DNA of 64,000 nt from Aureispira sp. CCB-QB1 (GCF_000724545.1 NZ_JHBV01000008.1:124001-188000), one strand, 5' to 3'. Shown: positions 23,438-34,796, numbered from the stretch's first letter. Notes: a model not told the origin generated them from the letters alone. Numbers and translations are program-made.

Positions 23438-23764
23438 AAAAAAGTGGCTTAGTGCTATGAATTACCAAAGCTCTAAGTCCCTTCTATTTCTGAAATTAAA
23501 CTCTCCCAATACACACTTCCTTTCTTTGGATTTTTTTATATTAAGAAAAAATATTGAGTCAATAAAAATGGGCTATTGAATTGACTTAATATTTTAGGAT
23601 ACGATTAGGTTTACTCGTGTGCAAATTTCCTTTCTCTAAGTGCTATAGAAATTTTAGAAATAATTACTTGGCTAAGCTACGGCTTGCTTCTACAAATCAT
23701 TAAAGCTTGTTAGCTAATTCAACGTAATTTAGGAACAACCATTATTCACCCAACAATCAGAATT
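23438..23764. other. 327-bp intergenic region, no feature seen
   Basis: The region is AT-rich. I see no intact ORF, strong hairpin or repeat in it. It must contain the promoter of the giant adhesin gene. Confidence 0.4.
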
Positions 23765-26700
23765 ATGTCTCTATTTTTAGGTCGCCAAAGAGTCTATTTT
23801 TTACTCTTTAGCATTGTAACTAGTGCTTCCTTGCTTCAAGCACAAGCACCTGGTGGTTTTTCTACCAATTTAGGTTTATGGTTAAAAGGAGATGGTCTCC
23901 CTCTAGGTGCTAACCAAACAGCCAATTGGCAAGATGCCCACTCGACTAATGACGCCCAATTTCACCCTAATACCGTGCATTACGAAGTAGTTGAAGATAT
24001 CAACTTCAACAAATCTCTACATATCAATGACGAATGGTTTGATAGTCCTTTAGATATCAACGTTAACGACCTTAATGTTTTTATGGTTTATAGACTTAGA
24101 ACCAATGGAAATACTCCTTTGTGGGGCAATGGGGTTATCTCTTCTCAAAGTAGTAACAACAAAGGTCGGCAAGCAACTAGCAGTAGCATGACGACAGGAG
24201 GAACTACTGACAGCCCCTATACAGGAGCGGATAATACGAATAGGGTTTATTTAAACCACATTAATAGTATACATAATTCCAATTCCTTGATCTTTGTTAA
24301 TGGAGCTAGTGTCGCCACATTGCCAACAACTGGAGCAATTGTTAGCACCCCGACAAGCGGAACAGATTCTACACATCAAGGAATATTTATTGGTAAGACA
24401 GATAATACAGCAACAACTTCTGGTCCTGGTTCGGATGTATTGGATGTTGCAGAATTTATTGTTTATAGAGGAGCTGTTAATCCCACCCAAAGAAACCAAA
24501 TCAATTCTTATCTAGCCATTAAATATGGAATAACTATAACTGCCCATAACTATTTGAGTAGTACTGGGGCTGTTCTTTGGGATCAAGGAACGAATACAGG
24601 ATTTGATAATGATATTGTTGGCATAGCTAGGGATAACGGTTCGGGATTAAATCAAACACAATCTAAAAGTGTGAATGTAGGTTCTCTAATCACCATATCT
24701 AATAGTGCATCCAACGGAGAAGCTTTATTGGTTGGTAATAATGGAGGAGCAACAGGAAGTGCTGTGACTTTCCAAGAGGGAAATAGTTTCTTGAGAAAAG
24801 GGATGAGAATAAATAAGATTTGGAAGTGTCAAAAAACGGGAGCTTTTAACAATTTCAGCATTAATATTGACAATGGGATTAGTTTGCCAAGTGGCTTTAA
24901 TACGAACAATATTTTCTTACTGGTATCGGATAATGCTTCTTTTAATTCAAATTTAAGAGCTTACCCCTTGTTAAATTTTGATGCTAGTAATGTTCTGCTG
25001 AATGATGGTGACTTTTTTACAATTGCTCGGTCGGATGCTGCTTTATGGGTCAAGGGTGACCCAACCCACAACTCTATTTCAGGAAACGCAATTAATAGTT
25101 ATTATGATTATGTATTAGGAGTGAATACAATGAATAGTTATGCACTCTCTGGGAACCTTCCCTTATACATACCCAATAGTGCGAACTCTGCCATCAATTT
25201 CCATCCTTATGCCACCTTCAATCAAGGGAATCATCGCAATTTTTTAGAAAGAGATAATTTTACTGGTTTTGGAGAAAGTGGCACTTCTATTTTTATGGTA
25301 TTGAGGCGAGATGGACAGAACACAAGTACAGAAGCAATGATGTCCTATGCCGTAGGAAATAGTACAGCACAAGCCAATGAATGGTTGATAGACAATCCTT
25401 CAGATGTAGAAGTTTTTGTGGAGGCAGGAGCTCTTAGTGGTGGTCATGAAGATAATTATGATATAGAGGATAATATTCCTCATATTATTTCGAATATAAG
25501 AGGAAATGGTAATCAGGATCATCTTCGGGTAGATGCCGATCAGGATAGTGAGAATTACCACAACAACACTGTAATTAATAGTAGAGGTCGACTAATTTTT
25601 GGACAAGAACAAGACGATTTAAGTTATACAATAGGCAGTTTCGAGGCAAACCAAGAATACGAAGGAGATTTTGCAGAAGCCATTGTCTTTAATAAAAGAG
25701 TTAGTAATAACGATCGAGATGCGATTGAATCCTATTTGGCTATAAAATATGGGATAACTTTATCAGGAGATTATAAGATTTACGATGGGAATACGCTCGC
25801 TACGACTTGGGATCAAAGCTCAAACAATACATATCACAGAAATATAGGAGGAATAGGTCGCGATGACGCTTTTAACTTAGATCAGAGGAAATCTAAAAGC
25901 CAAAATGGTTCAACTTCGGAAGTCGTCATTGAACACACGGGTATATTTGCGAGCGATATCTGTCATTTGATCTGGGGGGCTAATAACGGGACTTATGATA
26001 ATATTACCTCATCTGGTGCACCATCTGGATATAAATTATCTCAAAAACGGTGGAAAGTTCAGAACTACAACAACAAAATTAACGCCGTAACAGTAACGCT
26101 GCCCGTACCACCATCGCTAATTGGTCAAAGTCTATCCGATGTTCGATTGATTGTAAGTGATAATCAAAATTTTACTGCTGGAAGCATAAACCAATACACA
26201 GGATCTGTCAACAATAATGAAATCACATTTTCTGGTGTTGTGTTATCTGATGATAGATACTTTGCTTTAGGTTTTTCTGAAAATGTAGGATACATTAATT
26301 TGGACCCTGGTGCCCCTACTACTTTCGAAGCTTGCCCAGGTTCTGACGTTCAATTTAATTATGCTAACTTGAGTGACCATCCAGACAGAATTGAATTTAG
26401 AGATACAACTGGTGCTGCTTTGATCTTAAATGTTAGCCCAACGAATACAAGTGGTTCTGGGAATACCCGAAACGGTACTATTAACCTAACAATTCCTACG
26501 AATGCAGGAACTGGTAATGTGCGACTCTTATTTAACAATACGGTTGTTTATAATTTTAACGGAAACTTAGTGGTTCATAATCCTAAACTGGATTTTTTAC
26601 CACAAACTAGCCCCATCTGTGCTACCGACACAGTGCCTTTAATTGGTTTTCCCAGTGGAGGTATTTTTTCTGTTGATACACTGCTTAACACCCAACCTTA

Positions 26701-29700
26701 TCCTAATCTAATTGTGAATAATAGGATTTATGGTAGAGCAGCGAACTGGAGTAACGTTAATGATTCACTAAAAAGAATAGTTGTAAATTACAGTTATACA
26801 CCTTCTTATATTAATGGGACTCCCTGTTTGCAATCTGTAAATAAAAAAAAATGGGTAAATATTAGAGATAACAGATTAGACGAAGTTGTCTTCAATTATA
26901 TTATTGCAGACCCTCCTAGTCCCAATAAAGTATTAGAGTTAAATTCAAGTACAATTAATAGTATTAGCCCTAATTTACTTGACGCTAATTTTAGATATCC
27001 GGTCTCCTTTTCAGGAACCTATGTAACTTTTGACAGTGCAGCAAATAGATATGAATTTCTTACAGACCAAGCCAACAGTAATAACCCTGTAACGATACGC
27101 TACAACAACAATGGCTGTATAGGAGAAGCAACAGGGACAATAGATGTTTATCCTCCTTTGCAAATAATAGGTTTACTCGATACAGTCTGCTCAGAAGCTG
27201 CTCCTTTTGAGTTTACAAGAGATACCTTATCAGATTATGCTTATAGGAGAGATACAGTTTTGTACAGTTTTTCTAATATTACAGTACTACAGTTTTATGA
27301 GTATAATAAAATTACTAGAGTTACCACAGATATAAGTGCTTATCAAAATGCCATTGATACTATTACGACAGCTCCTAATAATGAGCGATATCGTTTTACG
27401 CCTATCAATATCCCTTTGAGTGCAGATACTGTTGCCATGCAAATGGAGTACACAACAACAATAACAACTATCGTTACAAGATCAGGAAACCCACCTGGTA
27501 GCCCTACGACAAGAAGCTACAGTTTTATAGCTTTTGATACAATACACATGCAAGATAGACCCGTACCTCAAATTCTAAACCTAGACAGTACTTATTGCCC
27601 TAATGCGAGTACCGTAGCCATACAAACTACGCCTGACTTTGAATATAATGCACGAACCTATTTTGAATTTAGAGGAGATGATGCCTTTGGATATAACTTA
27701 CTAGACACCTTGCAACAAGATACCTTATTCGATCCTAGTTACCATTATGATAAACATGTTCCGTTAAAAGATAGGCATCTAAATGTTCAATTAATTTATG
27801 TTGTAGATCGATATGGTTGTGTTGATAAAGACACTGCTTATACAAGAATCGTGGCGCCTGTTCAACCTATTTTTTATCCGCAACCTGCTTATTGTACAAG
27901 TGATTTCCCAACCCCATTATTGCCCACATTTGCTCCTGGTAGCTTTACGCCATTTTCAGTCGTAGCTACATTCTTGTCTAGACCAGGATTAGATACTGTA
28001 ACACAACTTTTTGACCCAAGTGTTCCTGGTCCTGGAAATCATTTAGCAACATTGCAAATGATTGATAATTTTGGTTGCCGGAGCGAATTTACGGACACTC
28101 TATTTGTTAGGGTACCTCCGCAAATCAAGTTGCAAGCAGACAATCCCCATAGAACAGGTTTTTGTTCTAATGAAATAAATGTACCTCTGAGTACTATTTT
28201 GTTATCAGGAAATCCAGCAGACACCGTTGTTTATTTAGGTGCAGGGGTAACAGGCAATACTTTAGACCCTAGTGCTATTTTTCCAGGAAGTAATGGAGGA
28301 ACCTCACCTATTTCTGTTATTTATACAGATAGTTTTGGTTGTCAAGGAAGAGATGATGTAACGCTTACCATTCGACCAATTCCAGTTCTTAGATTAGATA
28401 GTTCTATAATTGGTCAGAGATACTGTGGTAATGACCCTGCTTTTACTATTGAAGGTTTTGTACGAGATACTTCTGGTAACTTCCAAGCAGAAAATGGTTC
28501 GATTAGAGGTGATGGAGTTGTTTTGATCAATGGTGTTTACTATTATGATCCTAGTACTATTTTAGTCGATAGTCTTCATTTTGATACAGTTCAATATACA
28601 TTTTCAGATGTGTATGGTTGCACCAATACTATTTCTGAAGTAGTAAGAATAGATTCCGTTCCCGAAGTTTCTCTAACGGGGCTAAATCTAAAATACTGTA
28701 TTGATGATCCTATAGATCAATTTGTAGGGTTACCTGATAGTAACTTTCAAACCAGTGGTACTTTCTACGGTGGTCCAGGAGTTAACCCTAATACAGGCGT
28801 TTTCACACCTTCTCAAGCGGGTACTGGCAAAAAAGTAGTGTTTTATACCTTTGAAGATAGAAATTCTTGTCAAAGCACAGCATATGACACTACAATAGTG
28901 TATGGTTTGCCAACTCCCCTTTTTGGAGGTTACCAAACTCAATACTGTACGGCAGCCGCCGAGGATACTTTAGAAAGTTTTAACCTGCCACTTGTCGGAA
29001 GTTCTTATTATTATTTTGGAGGAAGTATTATTTCAGATACTGCTTTGGGGATTATTTCTCCTAACAGGGATAGTTCTGGTCTAAAAACAATCTATTATAC
29101 GTTCATAGATTCGGTAGGCTGTTCGAATACAGATAGTGTTAATATATATATCCACCCATCCCCTGAAATTGTAGTTGATGGCTTAGATTCTGCTTATTGC
29201 TTTAATGCGCCTGAAGACAACATATCCGTCTTCCCTTCAGGTGTTTTGGTAGGATCGAGTTCACCTGGATTTACGAGTAGTGGAAATAGCATCTTCTTTG
29301 ACCCTGACCAAGATACGGCGGGGATAAAAGTATTCACTTATATTTATACCGATCCTAACACCACTTGTGCCGATACCCTTACATCTAGGACTTTAGTTTA
29401 TAAACCACAGACACCTAATTATACGGGGTTAAATCCAGTATATTGTGAAGAAAATGATACTATTAATATTGTAGGTAATCCTTCTGGAGGTGTTTTCTTT
29501 GGTCGAGGTATCATTAGCTTAGGCAATAATTATGGTTTTAATCCTAAACAAGCGGGACAAGGAAGCTATCCCATAACCTATATGTTAAATGATACTTTCG
29601 TACATAATGCGGGTAGCTTGGTCTGCCCTGTTGATACTACTAAGATTATAACTGTTCGTGCATTACCAGTAGCTGATGTGCTAAGTCCTAGTAATAATAC

Positions 29701-32359
29701 AACATTTTGCAGTACAGATACAAGCCAACTATTAGTACCTAACACGACGGGAGTTTGGGACTTTTTTAGTAGCGTAAGCCCAGGGGCTGTTATGGATACC
29801 ATTGAAGTTATCAGAAGAGATACTGTAACTACTCCTACAGGTATTAGCATCAATATCGTTCATGATACAAATTATTACTTTATACCTTTCCTAGCAGGGC
29901 GAGGTTCTCATACAATTATTTATACAGCTACAGATACTCTTTATGGTTGTACTAGTACTGATGAAGTAACCTATTTTGTAGATGAATACCAAGATATTTC
30001 TATTAATATAAGTGATTCTATATTCTGCGAATCCCAAGACTCCTTCTTGGTTACAGGAACTCCTCAACCAGGTATATTCATTCAGAACGGCGATACTATA
30101 TTAAATTCTACTTATCATTATATACCTTATCATGGTATAATTAGTAATGTAACTACAGATACTATTGTGTATATTCGAGCAGGAGTAAATATAGCTTGCC
30201 CTGACATTGACACTCAATTCATAACTATTAACCCTGTTCCACAAGTATCTTTTACAGCGGATACAGCAGATAGTCGATACAATGCAGATAATATCTATTG
30301 TCTAGTTCCTTCGGATACGATTCATCTAATCCCTGACACTTTTAATGGTAATTTTAAAGGGTTTGGGGTTCCGTATAACACCTCCTATTTTATACCTGAG
30401 TATGCAGATATTGGATCTCATCCTATTATTTACGAATATACAGACCCTATAACAGGATGTAAAGATGCAGATACCATCGTTTTTTCTGTATTTGGAATGC
30501 CAGAAGTGAGTTTTAACACCTATGGAGGATGCCAACTAGATAGTATTGTTTTTCATCCTCATAACATCATTTTGGGCTTAGATAATAGAGTCAATGGTAT
30601 TCTAGTTGACTCGATTACAAACATTACTTGGGAATTTGAACCTAATGTAGCTATACTTGGAGACCATCAAAATAATGCTATTGATACAATTAGCTACGTT
30701 TACAGTAACCCTGGTGTCTATAATACAAAGCTCTTAGTGACCAACCAAACCTACTGTACAGACACACAAGTTGTCCGCTTAGTTATCTCTCCTAGAGTTT
30801 CTCATTTTCCTTATGACGAGTCATTTGAAGCATCTAATGGAAATTGGTATGCAGAAAGTAGAGATTCTAGCCATCCATTACTTTGGGAATGGGGAATTGA
30901 TAGTACCAATCAAGGAATTGCGAGCAATCGAAATAATCGATTCTGGTCTACGCAACTAAATGGTACGTATTCAGAAAGTGAAGATGCATGGGTTTATAGT
31001 CCTTGTTTTGACATTGATAGTCTTACCCGTCCGATGGTTAAGTTAGACTATTGGTCTGATACAAGATCCGCAGATGGTGCGGTATTGGAATATCAGAAAG
31101 AAGACGGTAGTTGGGTTCCGCTAGGGGAAACGAATAGAGGTATTAATTGGTTTAACTCTTCAATTATTATAGGACAACCAGGAGACCAAAATTTAGCGCC
31201 TATAGGTTGGTCAGGGAGAAGCAATGGTTGGAAAGATGCTCGTTACAAATTAGACCATTTAGGAAATCGCGACAATTTGCGTTTGCGTGTTGCTTTTGGT
31301 TCGCCATCTGTAAACTTGGGAGGCAACTTCTACGATGGTTTTGGCTTTGATAATTTCTGGGTAGGCAGTAGAACTAGAAACGTGTTGTTAGAGACAACAT
31401 CTAACGTCAATGAACCAAACATGGATATTATTAATGATCACGTTTATCAATTAATTTATAACAGTCCTATTAATAAGGATTTAATCATGCTACAATATCA
31501 TTGTGCAGAACCTGTTGCCAATGATCGATTCTATTTGGATAACGAAATCGTAGCAGATGCTAGAACTTATTTTTATGGAATTCCTGAAGCAGGGCGAGCG
31601 TATATTGATGGAAAAACTACTGGCGTTCCAAGATCTAGGTATTTACAGGATATAGATTTTGAGAAAGAAATGTTAGCTAGTCCGAAGTTTGATATTGAAA
31701 TTGATACTTTCCACCATAACAATGCAGGCATCTTTACGATAGAAGCTACTGTAAAAGCTCTGGTAGATTTACCGAATCCTGTTCGTTATAGAATTAATAC
31801 AGTCATTACTGAAGATTCACTAACGTATGGTGGTGCAAGTAATAGCATGGTACATGCTGTTGTTAGAAAAGATGATGAAGCAGCCAATATACGAACTCGT
31901 TCTTGGGCAGTTGGAGATACTCAGAAAGTAACCTTAACTTGGAATCATGGCGCAACTTCAATTGTTTATCGTCCTGAGCATTTTCAAGCTGTTGTATTCA
32001 TCCAAGCAGAACTTAGCAGAGAAGTATTCCAAGCTGCAACCTCGAGAGATGTTAGTGGATATTGGGTTGGTGTTGATCAAATTGCTGCTGAACCAGAACT
32101 AAATGAAATCAACTCTATGAATCTATATCCAAATCCTGCGAAAGATTACTTTAATGTTTCTTTTGATAAGGCTTTAAAACAAGATTACAACTGGAAACTA
32201 GTTGGAATTAATGGTGTAGAACATCAGACAGGGATGGTTTATGCTGGAGATAAGGACATTCAGATTAGTAATTACGATTTTCCTTCTGGAGTTTATGTAT
32301 TTATAGTTTATAATGAACATGTCTTTTCGCAACGTAAAGTCATTATTAATCAAGAATAA
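23765..32359 (+). CDS. Giant T9SS-secreted multidomain adhesin, 2864 aa
   Basis: Residues 1-27 are a signal peptide (SLLQAQA). Two similar LamG/concanavalin-like units of about 400 residues follow (about 30-430 and 440-860), each with the signature SYLAIKYGIT (near 250 and 655). From about 1370 to 2290 come about eleven Ig/PKD-like units of about 85-100 residues, each opened by a [YF]C motif and closed by a DxxGC-type strand. A MAM-like domain (about 2344-2540, FPYDESFEASNGNW) and a further beta domain follow. The T9SS sorting domain starts near 2782 (NLYPNPAKDYF). It is predicted to be exported and attached to the surface; adhesion, gliding or prey-binding roles are inference. Confidence 0.85.
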   Translation: MSLFLGRQRVYFLLFSIVTSASLLQAQAPGGFSTNLGLWLKGDGLPLGANQTANWQDAHSTNDAQFHPNTVHYEVVEDINFNKSLHINDEWFDSPLDINVNDLNVFMVYRLRTNGNTPLWGNGVISSQSSNNKGRQATSSSMTTGGTTDSPYTGADNTNRVYLNHINSIHNSNSLIFVNGASVATLPTTGAIVSTPTSGTDSTHQGIFIGKTDNTATTSGPGSDVLDVAEFIVYRGAVNPTQRNQINSYLAIKYGITITAHNYLSSTGAVLWDQGTNTGFDNDIVGIARDNGSGLNQTQSKSVNVGSLITISNSASNGEALLVGNNGGATGSAVTFQEGNSFLRKGMRINKIWKCQKTGAFNNFSINIDNGISLPSGFNTNNIFLLVSDNASFNSNLRAYPLLNFDASNVLLNDGDFFTIARSDAALWVKGDPTHNSISGNAINSYYDYVLGVNTMNSYALSGNLPLYIPNSANSAINFHPYATFNQGNHRNFLERDNFTGFGESGTSIFMVLRRDGQNTSTEAMMSYAVGNSTAQANEWLIDNPSDVEVFVEAGALSGGHEDNYDIEDNIPHIISNIRGNGNQDHLRVDADQDSENYHNNTVINSRGRLIFGQEQDDLSYTIGSFEANQEYEGDFAEAIVFNKRVSNNDRDAIESYLAIKYGITLSGDYKIYDGNTLATTWDQSSNNTYHRNIGGIGRDDAFNLDQRKSKSQNGSTSEVVIEHTGIFASDICHLIWGANNGTYDNITSSGAPSGYKLSQKRWKVQNYNNKINAVTVTLPVPPSLIGQSLSDVRLIVSDNQNFTAGSINQYTGSVNNNEITFSGVVLSDDRYFALGFSENVGYINLDPGAPTTFEACPGSDVQFNYANLSDHPDRIEFRDTTGAALILNVSPTNTSGSGNTRNGTINLTIPTNAGTGNVRLLFNNTVVYNFNGNLVVHNPKLDFLPQTSPICATDTVPLIGFPSGGIFSVDTLLNTQPYPNLIVNNRIYGRAANWSNVNDSLKRIVVNYSYTPSYINGTPCLQSVNKKKWVNIRDNRLDEVVFNYIIADPPSPNKVLELNSSTINSISPNLLDANFRYPVSFSGTYVTFDSAANRYEFLTDQANSNNPVTIRYNNNGCIGEATGTIDVYPPLQIIGLLDTVCSEAAPFEFTRDTLSDYAYRRDTVLYSFSNITVLQFYEYNKITRVTTDISAYQNAIDTITTAPNNERYRFTPINIPLSADTVAMQMEYTTTITTIVTRSGNPPGSPTTRSYSFIAFDTIHMQDRPVPQILNLDSTYCPNASTVAIQTTPDFEYNARTYFEFRGDDAFGYNLLDTLQQDTLFDPSYHYDKHVPLKDRHLNVQLIYVVDRYGCVDKDTAYTRIVAPVQPIFYPQPAYCTSDFPTPLLPTFAPGSFTPFSVVATFLSRPGLDTVTQLFDPSVPGPGNHLATLQMIDNFGCRSEFTDTLFVRVPPQIKLQADNPHRTGFCSNEINVPLSTILLSGNPADTVVYLGAGVTGNTLDPSAIFPGSNGGTSPISVIYTDSFGCQGRDDVTLTIRPIPVLRLDSSIIGQRYCGNDPAFTIEGFVRDTSGNFQAENGSIRGDGVVLINGVYYYDPSTILVDSLHFDTVQYTFSDVYGCTNTISEVVRIDSVPEVSLTGLNLKYCIDDPIDQFVGLPDSNFQTSGTFYGGPGVNPNTGVFTPSQAGTGKKVVFYTFEDRNSCQSTAYDTTIVYGLPTPLFGGYQTQYCTAAAEDTLESFNLPLVGSSYYYFGGSIISDTALGIISPNRDSSGLKTIYYTFIDSVGCSNTDSVNIYIHPSPEIVVDGLDSAYCFNAPEDNISVFPSGVLVGSSSPGFTSSGNSIFFDPDQDTAGIKVFTYIYTDPNTTCADTLTSRTLVYKPQTPNYTGLNPVYCEENDTINIVGNPSGGVFFGRGIISLGNNYGFNPKQAGQGSYPITYMLNDTFVHNAGSLVCPVDTTKIITVRALPVADVLSPSNNTTFCSTDTSQLLVPNTTGVWDFFSSVSPGAVMDTIEVIRRDTVTTPTGISINIVHDTNYYFIPFLAGRGSHTIIYTATDTLYGCTSTDEVTYFVDEYQDISINISDSIFCESQDSFLVTGTPQPGIFIQNGDTILNSTYHYIPYHGIISNVTTDTIVYIRAGVNIACPDIDTQFITINPVPQVSFTADTADSRYNADNIYCLVPSDTIHLIPDTFNGNFKGFGVPYNTSYFIPEYADIGSHPIIYEYTDPITGCKDADTIVFSVFGMPEVSFNTYGGCQLDSIVFHPHNIILGLDNRVNGILVDSITNITWEFEPNVAILGDHQNNAIDTISYVYSNPGVYNTKLLVTNQTYCTDTQVVRLVISPRVSHFPYDESFEASNGNWYAESRDSSHPLLWEWGIDSTNQGIASNRNNRFWSTQLNGTYSESEDAWVYSPCFDIDSLTRPMVKLDYWSDTRSADGAVLEYQKEDGSWVPLGETNRGINWFNSSIIIGQPGDQNLAPIGWSGRSNGWKDARYKLDHLGNRDNLRLRVAFGSPSVNLGGNFYDGFGFDNFWVGSRTRNVLLETTSNVNEPNMDIINDHVYQLIYNSPINKDLIMLQYHCAEPVANDRFYLDNEIVADARTYFYGIPEAGRAYIDGKTTGVPRSRYLQDIDFEKEMLASPKFDIEIDTFHHNNAGIFTIEATVKALVDLPNPVRYRINTVITEDSLTYGGASNSMVHAVVRKDDEAANIRTRSWAVGDTQKVTLTWNHGATSIVYRPEHFQAVVFIQAELSREVFQAATSRDVSGYWVGVDQIAAEPELNEINSMNLYPNPAKDYFNVSFDKALKQDYNWKLVGINGVEHQTGMVYAGDKDIQISNYDFPSGVYVFIVYNEHVFSQRKVIINQE

Positions 32360-32390
32360 GAAAAAAGCAATTGTAATTTAAATATTATTT

Positions 32391-32432
32391 AGGTGTCAGC
32401 AAGGTTTCATCAACTTGTTGGCACCTTTTTTT
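32391..32432 (+). terminator. Terminator of the adhesin gene
   Basis: A 13-bp stem with G-U pairs (32391-32403 with 32414-32426) is followed by seven T. Confidence 0.85.
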
Positions 32433-32626
32433 GTTTTATTAAAAGATAACTTTAGATCAAAGTATTTCGATCCATCAAAAATTATTATTTTGCAGTCCAA
32501 GTAATTAAGCAAGCGATCCCAAAAATCAAGCTGCAACACTAGTCTTTTTTTAGTACGAAAAATTTCGATATTGCTTAATTTTTACAAAAAATTGCTCTAC
32601 AAATAACAAAACACAATTATACAAGA

Positions 32627-33709
32627 ATGTCAGAAACGCTGTTAAAATATCACGCAGAACAGGAATACGCAAAAGAATTAGAAGCATTAGCTAAACACGA
32701 TAAGTTTCCTAAACCAGCGAATTGGAAACTATCTCCATGGGCAGTTGTTACGTATATTATAGGTGGAGAATTAGAAGATGGGACTATCATCAATCCTAAA
32801 TATTTTGGAAAAAGGCGTGTTATAGAAATTGCTGTCGCTACCTTGGTAACAGATCGTGCGTTATTGCTTATGGGAGTTCCTGGAACTGCTAAAACTTGGG
32901 TTGCAGAACATCTTTCAGCAGCTATTTCAGGAACTTCCACATTGTTAGTTCAAGGAACTGCGGGGATTAATGAAGACACCCTTCGCTATAGTTGGAATTA
33001 TGCTAGCCTTTTGGCTAAAGGACCTTCTGAAGAAGCTTTAGTTCCTTCACCTATTATGTTAGCAATGCAACAAGGAAAGTTAGCAAGAGTTGAGGAGTTA
33101 ACTAGAATTCCTTCTGATGTTCAAGATACTTTGATTACCATACTCTCTGAAAAAACACTTCCTATCCCTGAGTTAAACATAGAAGTTCAAGCCCAAAAAG
33201 GGTTTAATGTTATTGCAACCGCAAACGATAGAGACAAAGGAGTCAATGAACTTTCTAGCGCTTTAAAACGTCGTTTCAATACAGTAGTTCTCCCCTTACC
33301 TTCTTCTTTGGAGGAAGAGGTTAACATTGTTAAAACACGTGTAGATCAATTGGGTAAAAACCTAGATATACCTGCTGAATTAGCTCCAATCAAAGAAATT
33401 GAACGCTTGGTTACCATGTTTAAGGAATTAAGAGATGGGAAGACAATTGATGGCAAAACAAAACTAAAGATGCCTACCTCTACCCTTAGTACTGCTGAAG
33501 CTATTTCTGTTATTAATAGTGGTCAAGCTCTAGCCGCACATTTTGGTGACGGAACGATAAAAGCTAGGGATTTAGCGGCAAGTATTATTGGAGCAGTAGT
33601 AAAAGATCCTGCACAAGACAGCGAAATTTGGAAAGAATACCTTGAAACAGTTGTCAAAGAAAGAAAAGAATGGTCTGATTTATATAGAGCATTCAAGGAA
33701 TTGGATTAA
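32627..33709 (+). CDS. MoxR-type AAA+ ATPase, 360 aa
   Basis: Walker A is GVPGTAKTW (about residues 85-93). The Walker B region has the MoxR-like form RVEELTRIPSDVQDTLI, and sensor 1 is in VIATANDRD followed by LSSALKRRFN. MoxR ATPases act as chaperones that activate metal- or VWA-domain partner proteins, usually encoded beside them. Here no VWA gene follows; the next gene is an exported protein, so the partner is elsewhere or different. The start ATG is clear and a 200-bp leader precedes it. Confidence 0.85.
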   Translation: MSETLLKYHAEQEYAKELEALAKHDKFPKPANWKLSPWAVVTYIIGGELEDGTIINPKYFGKRRVIEIAVATLVTDRALLLMGVPGTAKTWVAEHLSAAISGTSTLLVQGTAGINEDTLRYSWNYASLLAKGPSEEALVPSPIMLAMQQGKLARVEELTRIPSDVQDTLITILSEKTLPIPELNIEVQAQKGFNVIATANDRDKGVNELSSALKRRFNTVVLPLPSSLEEEVNIVKTRVDQLGKNLDIPAELAPIKEIERLVTMFKELRDGKTIDGKTKLKMPTSTLSTAEAISVINSGQALAAHFGDGTIKARDLAASIIGAVVKDPAQDSEIWKEYLETVVKERKEWSDLYRAFKELD

Positions 33710-33812
33710 ATTATAAGGCTCAAATTAACATTGCTTTTTGAGCGATTCAGAGTTCGTTATCAATAGAGTATATTTTTATTGCTTAATTCCTTAAACTAAA
33801 AGTATCCTAATT

Positions 33813-34796
33813 ATGCGCTTATTTTTTTCTATCATCTTAGTATACTTCTTTTTAGCAAGATTGCAAGCTCAGTCAGGTTATGCTAAACCCGATTTTGCTG
33901 TTCAATACATTTCTTATTTTGGAATCGGTTCAGCATCTGTTCAAAAATCTGCTATTATAGGACACAACGCGGCTAATTATGCGCTCATGCAGCAGGCTTT
34001 GCCTAAGTGGACAGATCAAGGACTTGGCATTCCTGTTTATTTTTATCAAAAGACCATAGAAGATTGTGGTGCGGATTTACTAATTCAAAAATTAGAAAAA
34101 GAATACAATGTATTGGAAGAAAAGGAATTGGCAAAACGGCTTCAAAAAATAAGAGAAACGATACTAGTTGCCGACATTCCTAAAGGGCTGAGCAATCAAC
34201 TAAAAAATGCTATTCAAGAATTTTATAAAGGAAAAAAAATTAGGATTAGTAGTTCTCCAAACTATTATAGTTCTATCAAAACATTTTCTATTTCGACCTC
34301 TCTTGAAGATCTCTCACCTAGTATTACACAAGTCTATGCTTCTTTTTGGAAATTAGAAGCTGTAAAAGAGCGATTTAAAAATAAAGAGAACAAACAATTT
34401 GCTTTGGGGTTGCTAATCACTCAAGGTTTTGAATATGGTTATGCAATTGGACGAGTCCAAACAGATTATAGTGGGCAATTTCCATCTATCCACATTATGA
34501 GTAAACGAGAATCTTCTACTGAGCGTATTGGTTTTCCTAGATTTGATAGTAAATGGTATCGCACCTATGAGAAAGCAAAAAAAGCAGCTGTCTTTGTTGA
34601 TAATGCCTCTCTAACGCCTACTGTTCGTGATTTGCAACAGGCGACAATTGTTTTAGATCCAATTTTGAGAGCAGGAAAAGATAAGAAGTTATCTGATAAA
34701 AACTATAATACGGTATTTACATTTATAATAAAAAAACTAAATGGGAAGTTTCAATTGAAATTACAACAACCTGAATTACAACTAACTCATCAATAG
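33813..34796 (+). CDS. Exported protein with divergent PEP/pyruvate-binding (PPDK N-terminal-like) domain, 327 aa
   Basis: Residues 1-20 are a signal peptide (LARLQAQ). The rest follows the order of the PPDK/PEP-synthase nucleotide-binding domain: a GHNAANYALM helix, GIPVYFYQ, a long helix pair, then STSLEDLSP in place of the usual RSSxxxED and ALGLLITQGFEYGYAIG in place of VLVQxMV. The usual Arg of RSS is not conserved at that place, and the swivelling His domain is absent. A normal PEP synthase is cytosolic and much longer, so this is probably a repurposed, non-catalytic or ATP-independent exported relative. Confidence 0.5.
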   Translation: MRLFFSIILVYFFLARLQAQSGYAKPDFAVQYISYFGIGSASVQKSAIIGHNAANYALMQQALPKWTDQGLGIPVYFYQKTIEDCGADLLIQKLEKEYNVLEEKELAKRLQKIRETILVADIPKGLSNQLKNAIQEFYKGKKIRISSSPNYYSSIKTFSISTSLEDLSPSITQVYASFWKLEAVKERFKNKENKQFALGLLITQGFEYGYAIGRVQTDYSGQFPSIHIMSKRESSTERIGFPRFDSKWYRTYEKAKKAAVFVDNASLTPTVRDLQQATIVLDPILRAGKDKKLSDKNYNTVFTFIIKKLNGKFQLKLQQPELQLTHQ

